Source of the DNA: Flavimaribacter sp039888615
Lineage (GTDB): Bacteria; Pseudomonadota; Alphaproteobacteria; Rhizobiales; Rhizobiaceae
Direction: 5' to 3' (one strand)
Length of the DNA stretch: 64,000 nt
Assembly (NCBI GenBank): GCA_039888615.1
Contig: JBDQQS010000019.1
Below the pieces are notes generated by a model, which ran no database searches, was not told the DNA's origin, and was given only the letters and a program-made list of their open reading frames with translations. Positions 1 to 7,694 of this stretch are shown here, piece by piece (the first letter of the stretch is position 1; the number at the start of each line of letters is the position of its first letter). The translations under genes and the position numbers were made by a program.

Positions 1-104
1 GCTTGCGTCTTCGGGGACCCAACGGAGCGAAAGACGAATTCCACCTCGCCGCAACAGCCCAAAATCTTCGCAAGCTCGCAAAGCTGATCCCGCAGCCAGC
101 GTGA
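1..104 (+). pseudogene. IS1182-type transposase, C-terminal end
   Basis: The third forward frame is open from the window edge to a TGA at 102-104 and reads like the extreme C-terminus of an IS1182-family DDE transposase. It contains the string RGPNGAKDEFHLAATAQNLR followed by KLAKLIP. Conserved RLRG...DEF.L.A.AQN.RKLA.L tails are typical of this family. Only 33 codons lie inside the window, so I cannot tell whether the element is complete to the left. The 175 bases up to the livF stop contain no gene I recognise and probably include the right end of the element. Confidence 0.7.
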
Positions 105-279
105 CAACCGAACCCGATGCTGTGCGGCAAGCCACCAGAAGCTAAATCAACTAAGCCTTTTTCATCAAAATCGGCTCAATGCGGTCGGCTGCCCCCGCAG
201 CCCAGATCACCCTCCCGGGAACCACAGCAGACACTGAAGCTCCACACGCCGTCGGAATTCACACTCCCGAAAACGCGCC

Positions 280-981
280 TCAGACGGCGAGCCATTCGTT
301 GCGGATGTCCTCGCGCTGGCGGAGGTCGGCGGGGGTGCCTTCGAACACCACTTCGCCGTGGCCCATGACGTAGACCCGGTGGGCGATGTCGAGCGCGATG
401 GCGAGTTTCTGCTCGACGAGGAGGATCGCCACGTCCCGCCGTGCGATCTCCTTGATGAGTTCGGCGACGCGCTGGACCATCTGCGGCGACAAACCTTCGG
501 TCGGTTCGTCGATCATGATCAGATCGGGATCGCCCATCAGGGTGCGGCAGATCGTGAGCATCTGCTGCTCGCCGCCCGACAGCACGCTTGCCTCGACGTC
601 CGCCCGGGTTTTCAGGTTCTCGAACATGTCGAACAGGTTTTCCATGGACCAGCGTCCGGCGCCGTCCTTCTGGCGAAACTTCAGCCCCAGGCTGAGGTTC
701 TGCCGCGTGGTGAGTCCCGGAAAGATATCCCGGTTTTCCGGCACGTAGCCGATGCCCATATTCGCTACTTCATAGGCCTTGGAGCCGGCGATCTCGACGC
801 CCTTGAACCTGACCGAGCCGTGCGGCTCGACCTCGCCCATGATCGCCTTGCAGGTCGTGGAGCGACCAACGCCGTTGCGCCCGAGCAGGGCGACGATCTC
901 GCCTTGCGCGATCTCCATGTTGATGCCCTGCAGGATGTGCGACTTGCCGTAATAGGCGTGCATGTCTGTGACGCTCAACAT
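280..981 (-). CDS. livF: Branched-chain amino acid ABC transporter ATPase LivF
   Basis: This 233-residue cytoplasmic ATPase is one of the two motor subunits of a LivFGMH-type importer. The phosphate loop is at residues 34-42, the signature LSGGEQ at 134-139 and Walker B LIMIDEP at 154-160, followed by the GLSPQ stretch typical of LivF. The phosphate loop reads GRNGVGRST, so the usual lysine is arginine. The gene is last in a minus-strand operon. Its ATG overlaps the livG stop by one base, so translation is probably coupled. Family membership is secure; the substrate is not, since this family serves hydrophobic amino acids, amides, urea and aromatic acids. Confidence 0.93.
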   Translation of the reverse strand: MLSVTDMHAYYGKSHILQGINMEIAQGEIVALLGRNGVGRSTTCKAIMGEVEPHGSVRFKGVEIAGSKAYEVANMGIGYVPENRDIFPGLTTRQNLSLGLKFRQKDGAGRWSMENLFDMFENLKTRADVEASVLSGGEQQMLTICRTLMGDPDLIMIDEPTEGLSPQMVQRVAELIKEIARRDVAILLVEQKLAIALDIAHRVYVMGHGEVVFEGTPADLRQREDIRNEWLAV

Positions 982-1742
982 CAGTGTTCGGCCTCCAGGG
1001 CGGTTCCGAGATAGGCTTCCTGGACCTTCGGACTGCCGCGGACCTCTTCCGGAACGTCGGTCGCGATGATCTCGCCGTAAACGAGCACGCTGATCCTGTC
1101 GGCCAGGCCGAAGACGACGCCCATGTCGTGTTCGACCACGACCAGCGTGCGGCCCTCGGTCACCTTGCGGATCAGTTCGACGATGTAGTCGGTTTCCGAA
1201 TGGCTCATCCCCGCCGTCGGCTCGTCAAGCATGATCACGTCCGCGCCGCCGGCGATCGTGATGCCGATTTCGAGCGCGCGCTGTTCAGCATAGGACAAAA
1301 GGCCGGCCATGGTGTCGCGACGGCCGGTCAGGTTGATCTGTTCGAGGATCTCCTCGGCCCCCTCGGTCAGCGAAGGCTGGTTGTGCACGAGGTTCCAGAA
1401 CGAGTATCCGTAGCCCTGCGGCCACAGGAGCGCGCAGCGGATATTCTCGAACACCGTCATCTTCGCGAAAATGTTGGTGATCTGGAACGACCGGCTGAGA
1501 CCCATGCGATTGATCTGGTAGGGCGCCTTGCCTCTCAGATCCGCGCCGTGCAGCCGGATGCGGCCGGAGGTGATGGCGAAGCGGCCGGTGATCAGATTGA
1601 ACAGGGTGGACTTGCCGGCGCCGTTCGGTCCGATGATGGCGTGACGCTCGCCCTCCGCGATGCTGAGGTCGACGCCACGAATGATTTCGATCTTGCCGAA
1701 ACTCTTCGTCACGCCTTCCAGTTCGAGCGCAGGCGCCGTCAT
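981..1742 (-). CDS. livG: Branched-chain amino acid ABC transporter ATPase LivG
   Basis: This 253-residue ATPase is the partner of LivF. It has Walker A GPNGAGKST at residues 38-46, a signature LSYAEQ at 149-154 (LivG proteins usually have LSYGEQ) and Walker B VIMLDEP at 169-175. The same frame stays open far upstream, but the ATG at 1742 is chosen because homology to LivG starts there and the upstream part is antisense-like reading through livM. The start overlaps the livM stop by four bases. It energises transport through LivH and LivM at the inner membrane. Confidence 0.93.
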   Translation of the reverse strand: MTAPALELEGVTKSFGKIEIIRGVDLSIAEGERHAIIGPNGAGKSTLFNLITGRFAITSGRIRLHGADLRGKAPYQINRMGLSRSFQITNIFAKMTVFENIRCALLWPQGYGYSFWNLVHNQPSLTEGAEEILEQINLTGRRDTMAGLLSYAEQRALEIGITIAGGADVIMLDEPTAGMSHSETDYIVELIRKVTEGRTLVVVEHDMGVVFGLADRISVLVYGEIIATDVPEEVRGSPKVQEAYLGTALEAEH

Positions 1743-3037
1743 GCCGCACCTCCTTCCGGTGTGTTGGCGTCGTGCCAGGCAACCCGCAATGCCGGCGCAG
1801 TCCGTTTGGTCAACGCCAGCGCCACAGCCGTGACCGCGATCACGACGACCCAGGGCGCCAGGGCGTGACTGTCGAACGTCATCCAGTAGAGACTCATTTC
1901 CTCGTCGCCCACGGATGCGTGGCGCACGTGGAAGACCATCTCGATGAGGGCTGCAACACCCAGCACGGCAAAGAAAGCGGGGACAAAGCATCTGAGATAG
2001 GGTGCAATCAGGCGGCTTGCCCTGCCGAGCCGTATCGCCGGTTCGTGCATCATGATCAGGCCGGCGATGCCGCCTGGGAAGAACATCACGGTCGCCAGGA
2101 ACAGCAGTCCGGCGTAGAAACCCCACAATTCGGTTTCGAGACTGAGCACAGTCTGGACGAGGGTGAAGACCACGGTGCCGATGACCGGTCCGAAGAAATG
2201 TCCGACGCCGCCAAGGAAGGTGACCAGCAGGATGGTTCCCGACGTGGTGAGATTGAGGTTCTCCTCCGTCAGGATCTCGTAGTTGATCGCGAACAGTCCG
2301 CCTGCGACTCCGGCGAAAAAGCCGGACACCACGAAGCTGTAAAAGCGCACCCAGCGCGACGAATAGCCCAGGAACTCTGCCCGCTCGGGATTGTCGCGCA
2401 CGGCGTTGGCCATGCGCCCCATCGGCGTGCGCGAGAAAAGGTACATCAGGATGGCGGAGAGCAGCAGCCAGAAGGCGATCAGGTAGTAGACTTCCCGCTG
2501 GTAGAGAAACTCGACGCCGAAGAACGGCATGCCCACCGTGCGGTCCGCCGACACGCCTTCCTCGCCGCCGAAGAAGACGACGATGATCACCGAACAGGCC
2601 GCGACAAGCTCGCCGATGCCGAGCGAGATCATGGCGAAGATCGTGCCGGCGCGGCGGGTCGAGAAGCTGCCCACGGCGATGGCCAGCGCCATTCCGCCAA
2701 GACCGCCGAACAGCGGCAGGAACGGCAGCGGCAGATAGTCGAAGAAACCCGCGACATTCATCAGGTGCACGCATGCGAACCCGCCGACGCCCATATAGAC
2801 CGCATGTCCGAAGCTGAGCATTCCGCCTTGCCCCAGAAGCATGTTGTAGGCCAGCGCAAACACCATCGTGATCGACATCTGGTTCATGATGGTGATGGCG
2901 GAGTTCGCGGGAAAGATCACCGGCAGGATGATGAGAAACAGCGCCGCCAGGATCCAGGGCAGCTTGCCGATCACCATGCTTCCCGCGCGCATGCGCTCGC
3001 TGGGCCGGGAAGGATCCGTTGTAATATCGTCCGTCAT
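1739..3037 (-). CDS. livM: Branched-chain amino acid ABC transporter permease LivM
   Basis: This 432-residue polytopic inner-membrane protein has many hydrophobic segments. It contains the LivM core, with the GQGGMLSFGHAVYMGVG stretch near residue 70 and the GGVGHFFGPVIG region near 275, which contacts the ATPase. About 100 extra residues with further membrane segments follow the usual C-terminus, making it longer than short LivM proteins. The start overlaps the livH stop by four bases. It pairs with LivH to form the translocation pore. Confidence 0.9.
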   Translation of the reverse strand: MTDDITTDPSRPSERMRAGSMVIGKLPWILAALFLIILPVIFPANSAITIMNQMSITMVFALAYNMLLGQGGMLSFGHAVYMGVGGFACVHLMNVAGFFDYLPLPFLPLFGGLGGMALAIAVGSFSTRRAGTIFAMISLGIGELVAACSVIIVVFFGGEEGVSADRTVGMPFFGVEFLYQREVYYLIAFWLLLSAILMYLFSRTPMGRMANAVRDNPERAEFLGYSSRWVRFYSFVVSGFFAGVAGGLFAINYEILTEENLNLTTSGTILLVTFLGGVGHFFGPVIGTVVFTLVQTVLSLETELWGFYAGLLFLATVMFFPGGIAGLIMMHEPAIRLGRASRLIAPYLRCFVPAFFAVLGVAALIEMVFHVRHASVGDEEMSLYWMTFDSHALAPWVVVIAVTAVALALTKRTAPALRVAWHDANTPEGGAA

Positions 3038-4002
3038 ACGTCACGCTTTCCGAACAGGCCGCGCGGTCTGAAAATCAGGATCAGGACCATCAGCATATAG
3101 GGAAGGATGTCGGCGATCTGCGGCGACGTCACCGTCCAAAGGTCGCGCCAGGCGCTGTCCCAGATCGGTTCAGGCTTTTCGAAGCCGAGAGCTGTGAGAA
3201 GGTCGGCCATCTCGAGATTGTAGGATTTCGCGAACGTGGTTATCCAGCCGATCAGGAGCGATGCGATGAGCGCGCCCCACAGGCTGCCGAGGCCGCCGAT
3301 GACGATCGTCACGAAAATGATCGATCCGAGCACGAACGCCATGCCGGGAAAGGTGCCGAGAACAGGACCTGCGATCACGCCGGCGACGCCGGCAAGCGCG
3401 GTTCCCGCGCCGAAGACGCCCATGAAGACCAGCGGCACGTTGTGGCCGAGCGCCTCGACGGTTTTTGGATAGCTGAGCGCTGCCTGGATGATCATCCCGA
3501 TCCGCGTCCGCGTCAGCACATACAAAAGGCCGAGAAAGATCGCGATGGAAATGAAGATCATGAAGACCTTGTAGGCGGGGATGGAATTGCCGGCGATCGA
3601 GAATGCCGTGAATTGGAGTGCCTCCGGTATCCCGTAAGACATCTGGTTCTTGCCCCAGATGAACTGGACGATCTCCTCGATCAGCAGGGCGAGCCCGAAG
3701 GTAAAGATCAGTTCGGGCACATGGCCGTACTGGTGAACGCGCCTGAGGCCGTAGCGCTCCACGCCTGCGCCCGCGACGCCGACGATGAGGGGCGCAAGCA
3801 CCAGGCCGATCCAGAAACCGGTGTACTGGCTTATCTGGTAACCGAAATAGGCGCCCAGCATGTAAAAGCTCGCATGGGCGAAGTTGAGGACGCCCATCAT
3901 CGAAAAGATCAATGTCAGGCCGGCCGACAGCATGAACAGCAGCAGCCCTGTCACCAACCCGTCGATGAGGTTGACGAAGATGAGTTCCACGAGGCCTCCC
4001 AT
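3034..4002 (-). CDS. livH: Branched-chain amino acid ABC transporter permease LivH
   Basis: This 322-residue permease shows the LivH hallmarks: an N-terminal LVTGLLLFMLSAGLTLIFS segment, then GVLNFAHASFYMLGAY, and near residue 225 the IGGLGSLWGALIAS coupling motif. The ATG at 4002 gives a normal family length. It lies 114 bases downstream of the binding-protein gene and is the first of four overlapping transport genes. Function as pore half is secure by family; the substrate is inferred only from the class. Confidence 0.92.
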   Translation of the reverse strand: MGGLVELIFVNLIDGLVTGLLLFMLSAGLTLIFSMMGVLNFAHASFYMLGAYFGYQISQYTGFWIGLVLAPLIVGVAGAGVERYGLRRVHQYGHVPELIFTFGLALLIEEIVQFIWGKNQMSYGIPEALQFTAFSIAGNSIPAYKVFMIFISIAIFLGLLYVLTRTRIGMIIQAALSYPKTVEALGHNVPLVFMGVFGAGTALAGVAGVIAGPVLGTFPGMAFVLGSIIFVTIVIGGLGSLWGALIASLLIGWITTFAKSYNLEMADLLTALGFEKPEPIWDSAWRDLWTVTSPQIADILPYMLMVLILIFRPRGLFGKRDV

Positions 4003-4116
4003 CCGGTGGGGTCTTCAGACGCCGCCCGGTCTCGCAAGGGATTCCGGACGGCAAGTCTTCAGATTGGCCGGGCGCGGCGCAGGGCCTGCCCGGTCAACCA
4101 CCTTTTGCCGGAATTG

Positions 4117-5364
4117 CTACGGACGCTCCATCTCGCAGGTCGTATCGATGTCGGCGGACGCGTTGGTGATGGTGTCCTCGATTTTCAGGCCGAAACCCGA
4201 ATTGTCAAAATCGAAGGGAGCTTCCACGTCCGTGTGTTCGTAAATATGGACGTCCTGGATCAGCTGGTGATCCTGCGGACGCATGTAAAGTTCGCCGCTC
4301 CACAGACCGTCGGAGAACTTCATGCCCTCGAGCTTGTTTGCGACGGCCACGACGTCATCGGCCGTTCCTGCCTCGTTGATCGCCTGTGCGAGCATCTCGA
4401 CCACATTGGTGATCCGGGACTGGCTCAGGTTTCCGTCCGGATATTTCTCCTTGAAGGCGCGGATGTATTCCTCCGCCTTGTCCTTGTCCGGCGGATTGTC
4501 GCCGCCCTCGGCGACCAGCTTGAGCGTGCCCTTGCCGCTTTCACCGAAGGCTGCGGTTATGCCGTCGGCTGCTGCGTAGTAGGTGTAGATCGGGCCGTCG
4601 AAACCGTTTTCGATGATCGACTTTCCGAGTCCGAGCATGTCGGCGCCCCAGTTGCCGGTGATCACCGCGTCGGCTTCCGACGACATGATCTTGCGGGCGT
4701 AGGGGGTGAAGTCCTTCACCTTGCCGATCGGATGCAACTCGTTGCCGACGATTTCGATGTCGGGGCGTTTTTCACCGATATACGACACTGCGGCGGCGGC
4801 GACCGCCTTGCCGAACGAATAGTCCTGACCGATGATATAGACCTTCTTGATGTCCTCGTTTTCCGCGATCACATCGGTCAGCGCATCCATCTTGATGTCG
4901 GCGTGGGCGTCGAAACGGAAGTGCCAGAAATTGCACTTGTCATTGGTCAGCGCCGGATCGACGGCCGAGTAATTCAGAAAAAGCACCCGGTTGTCCGGAT
5001 TGCGTTTGTTGTGCTTGTCGATGGCGTCGGTCAGCGCGTTGGCGACGCCGGACGAATTGCCCTGGACGATGTAGCGGATGCCCTGGTCGATGGCGACCTG
5101 CAGTTGAATCAGCGACTCCTTCGGACTGATCTTGTTGTCGAAGGCGACGATCTCGAAGTTCATTCCTCCGAGTACTCCGCCCTCTTCGTTGACAAGTTTC
5201 TCGGCGGCGAATTCGTATTGATGCAGGCCATTGGTTCCGGTTGCCGCGAACGGTCCGGAAAGCGGATCTATATAGGCGATCTTGACGTTTTCCGCATAGG
5301 CTGCGGATGCAGTAATCAACAGCGTCAGCGCAGTGGCGGCGCCGAGTTTAAGCGAAGTTCGCAT
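4117..5364 (-). CDS. Periplasmic branched-chain/amide-type substrate-binding protein
   Basis: This 415-residue exported receptor of the LivK/HAAT family has a signal peptide (MRTSLKLGAATALTLLITAS, cut after AYA) and the typical opening KIAYIDPLSGPFAATG. The fold-type I features include the GNSSGVANALTDAI and YIIGQDYSFGKA strands. The ATG at 5364 is preferred over an upstream in-frame start because the signal peptide begins there with GGAGGAG-like purine-rich sequence just before it. The protein is longer than E. coli LivK (about 370 residues) and resembles receptors for less polar acids. It leads the livHMGF operon and should set substrate specificity. Confidence 0.88.
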   Translation of the reverse strand: MRTSLKLGAATALTLLITASAAYAENVKIAYIDPLSGPFAATGTNGLHQYEFAAEKLVNEEGGVLGGMNFEIVAFDNKISPKESLIQLQVAIDQGIRYIVQGNSSGVANALTDAIDKHNKRNPDNRVLFLNYSAVDPALTNDKCNFWHFRFDAHADIKMDALTDVIAENEDIKKVYIIGQDYSFGKAVAAAAVSYIGEKRPDIEIVGNELHPIGKVKDFTPYARKIMSSEADAVITGNWGADMLGLGKSIIENGFDGPIYTYYAAADGITAAFGESGKGTLKLVAEGGDNPPDKDKAEEYIRAFKEKYPDGNLSQSRITNVVEMLAQAINEAGTADDVVAVANKLEGMKFSDGLWSGELYMRPQDHQLIQDVHIYEHTDVEAPFDFDNSGFGLKIEDTITNASADIDTTCEMERP

Positions 5365-5365
5365 A

Positions 5366-5399
5366 AGTCTCTCCTCCCAAAGAGTCTCTCCTCCCAAAG
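5366..5399 (-). repeat. Tandemly duplicated ribosome-binding segment before the binding protein
   Basis: The plus-strand unit AGTCTCTCCTCCCAAAG occurs twice in perfect tandem (5366-5382 and 5383-5399), directly upstream of the minus-strand start at 5364. Read on the coding strand each unit contains GGGAGGAGAG, a near-perfect anti-16S site, so the mRNA carries two Shine-Dalgarno sequences 17 bases apart. Only the proximal copy is at normal spacing. Confidence 0.8.
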
Positions 5400-5810
5400 A
5401 ACCTTCATCAGGCCGTCGCTCCCGACCGAAGCCGAAGCCGCCATCGAAGGTAGCGCAAGACTTGCACAAGAAACCGGCTTGTCAAGCCTGCTGTGCTTTG
5501 GAGGGTGTGTATGAACCGGATCGTGAACAACGCCGGGATGAGATGAGAGGTGTACGGGCGCGGCTATCGGTTGCCCGTTTCCTGACGCCCGGGACGATTG
5601 GCCTTGTCTCTTTGGAAAGTTCAAAACTCGCCGAAACGGCGAGAAAAGAAAAATGAAATCATATAGTTATTTGGCGTTGATTCGGAGATGGACGAAATGG
5701 AAATCTGCCGGCGGCTACGCGGTTCTTCACGGCAGAGGTTTGTCATCTTGCCGGACAGGCTTCAAAGGGTTCGCCGAAGCATGTTCTCTGGATTCATTTT
5801 CAACTCCGCC
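5400..5810. other. Intergenic stretch upstream of the binding protein; no gene seen
   Basis: This stretch should contain the promoter of the liv-type operon, but I could not identify a convincing -35/-10 pair. Open frames here have no recognisable protein character. AT-rich sequence around 5640-5680 is a possible promoter area. The stretch ends where a dispersed repeat begins. Confidence 0.4.
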
Positions 5811-6027
5811 CATTTCTCGCGCCGCCGACGCGGCGCTGCTGGATCCCGGGTCGGAGCCCGGGATGAGGAACTGGGGGGAGGCGGTGGCGCATCTCCAAGG
5901 CAGCGCATTGTGCCGTCGCTGTCTTATCTCGACCTTTTATACCTCCCTCATGCCGGCCAACGAGCCGGCATCCAGCCACCGCGCGTCTGCGCGGTGAGAG
6001 ATGCTTTGCTGAATTTCCTTGGGCTGT
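5811..6027. repeat. Dispersed palindromic repeat, copy 1
   Basis: About 217 bp closely matched by a second copy at 7455-7676 in the same orientation. It contains three nested palindromes: GATCCCGGGTC facing GAGCCCGGGAT, TGCCGGC facing GCCGGCA, and ACCGCGC facing GCGCGGT. The segment from GACCTTTTATACCTCCCTCA to the terminal AATTTCCTTGGG is almost identical between copies, while the middle is more diverged. Such mosaics are widespread non-coding repeats in rhizobial genomes. Confidence 0.8.
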
Positions 6028-6115
6028 AGATGGGCTGTAACCGGATCAGGCCCGCCGAAAATACCGAAAATGTCCCGCTGCCTCAGGTCAAACCCGGCCT
6101 GGTCCGGCGCTGCCG

Positions 6116-7390
6116 TCAGGACAGCGGCTGGCCGGCCTTTTCCTTCAGGAACGCCCAGCCGATCAGATGGACGCCGGCAAGAAAGATCAGATACCAGGCC
6201 GGCGCAAGGACATCGCCGGTGCTCGCGACCAGCCAGGTCGAAAGTAGCGGCGCGGTTCCGGCAATGAGGCCAAGGCAGGCATTGTAGCCGATCGCGGCGC
6301 CGGAGCAGCGGACCCGGGTCGGCAGGAGTTCGGCAATGGTCGCGGGCACCATTCCGTAAATGGTGCCGAACAGGATCGCGAAACCCAACTGGGCGACGAG
6401 CACCTGGGTCACCGAGGGCTGGTGGAGCAAATAGAACAGTGGCCATGTCAGCACGAGGCCGGCGATTCCGACGGCCAGGAAGAAGGGTCGACGACCGTAC
6501 CGGTCGCTCAGATGGCCGGAGATCGGCACCGTCACGCCGATCATCGCCAGCGAGACGAGATAGATGTCCAGTGTCACGACGGTGGAGAAATGCAGCGTCT
6601 GCTCGAGATAGGATGCGGCATAGACCCACACGATATAGAACATCGGCCCGCTATAGGCGACGAGCGCCGTGATGTGCAGCATCTCACGCCAGTGATTGCG
6701 GAAAACCTCGATGAGCGGCGAGACGGAGAGTTCCTCGGCGGTCGAGCCGGCGAAACTTTCCGGCATGTTCCGCCGCAGCGCCAGCACGATCAGTGTGAGC
6801 ACGCCGCCGAAGAGGAACGGAATGCGCCATCCCCAGGTGGAAACGCCGGCTTCGCCCAGAACCGCGGCGGTCATGGCGCCGACGGCCGAACCCAGCATGA
6901 AACCGCCGACAACGCCGAATTCGACGAAGGAGGCAAGGAAGCCGCGACGCTCCGGCGGAGCGTGCTCGGCGACATAGACGCTGGCGCCGGTAAATTCGCC
7001 GCCAACCGACAGTCCCTGCAAAATTCTGAGTGCAATCAGGATCACAGGCGCCGCGACGCCGATCTGGGCGTAGGTCGGCACCACAGCGACGGCGGTGGTG
7101 CTCGCGCCCATGGCGACGATCGAAATCATCAGCGCCCGGCGCCGGCCGATCCTGTCGCCGAGATAGCCAAAGAGCAGGCTGCCGACCGGGCGCGCCGCGT
7201 ATCCGACGGCAAACACGGCAAAAGCGCTGAGAAGCGAGGCGAGCGGAACATCGGACGGGAAGAACAGCTTGCCGATCGACGCCGCGAAGAAACCGTAAAT
7301 GGCGAAATCGTACCATTCCACGATGCTTCCGACGGCGCCGGCGATGACCGGCGTGCGTCTGCTTGCAGGGGCGGCGGCGGAATCAATCAT
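6116..7390 (-). CDS. MFS transporter, metabolite:H+ symporter family
   Basis: This 424-residue major facilitator protein has about twelve hydrophobic segments. The N-terminus GSIVEWYDFAIYGFFA and the loop GYLGDRIGRRRAL are diagnostic of the metabolite:H+ symporter family that includes ShiA, KgtP and ProP. The GGEFTGASVYVAEHAPPERRG stretch after helix 4 is also typical. It probably imports a small carboxylate or osmolyte with protons across the inner membrane. It stands alone between two copies of a dispersed repeat, with mutB downstream on the same strand read from the other side, so there is no operon partner to suggest a substrate. Confidence 0.88.
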   Translation of the reverse strand: MIDSAAAPASRRTPVIAGAVGSIVEWYDFAIYGFFAASIGKLFFPSDVPLASLLSAFAVFAVGYAARPVGSLLFGYLGDRIGRRRALMISIVAMGASTTAVAVVPTYAQIGVAAPVILIALRILQGLSVGGEFTGASVYVAEHAPPERRGFLASFVEFGVVGGFMLGSAVGAMTAAVLGEAGVSTWGWRIPFLFGGVLTLIVLALRRNMPESFAGSTAEELSVSPLIEVFRNHWREMLHITALVAYSGPMFYIVWVYAASYLEQTLHFSTVVTLDIYLVSLAMIGVTVPISGHLSDRYGRRPFFLAVGIAGLVLTWPLFYLLHQPSVTQVLVAQLGFAILFGTIYGMVPATIAELLPTRVRCSGAAIGYNACLGLIAGTAPLLSTWLVASTGDVLAPAWYLIFLAGVHLIGWAFLKEKAGQPLS

Positions 7391-7454
7391 GGCGGGACCT
7401 TACAGGAAACGGTTCCCGTCGCAATTATCCGTACTGGCTGTTTTGCCGCGTCAT

Positions 7455-7676
7455 CCATATTTCGCGCCGCCGACGCGGGGCTGCTGGATCCCGGGTCAAA
7501 GCCCGGGATGAGGAGAGGGGGGGGAGGTGGTGAGGCGCATCTCCAATGCAGTGCATTGTGCAGATGTTGCTTTTTTGTCGACCTTTTATACCTCCCTCAT
7601 GCCGGCCAACGAGCCGGCATCCAGCCACCGCGCGTCTGCGCGGTGACAGATGCTTTGCTGAATTTCCTTGGGTCTT
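7455..7676. repeat. Dispersed palindromic repeat, copy 2
   Basis: This is the second copy of the 5811-6027 element, in direct orientation and about 1.65 kb away, so the pair brackets the symporter gene. Both ends match closely; the middle has small insertions and a run of eight Gs. The repeat fills most of the gap between the symporter and mutB and, with its strong stem-loops, could end transcription between them. Confidence 0.8.
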
Positions 7677-7694
7677 TGGCGCGCCGTAATCGGA

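Noticed and set aside
3442..5514. A 690-codon open frame on the plus strand
   Set aside because: It lies antisense to livH and the binding-protein gene, has no recognisable domain and an arginine- and histidine-rich composition typical of shadow frames in GC-rich DNA.
5850..5980. Short frames with a DPGSEPGMR-like peptide in the dispersed repeats
   Set aside because: The peptide comes from the palindrome GATCCCGGGTC...GAGCCCGGGAT and is a known by-product of non-coding repeats.
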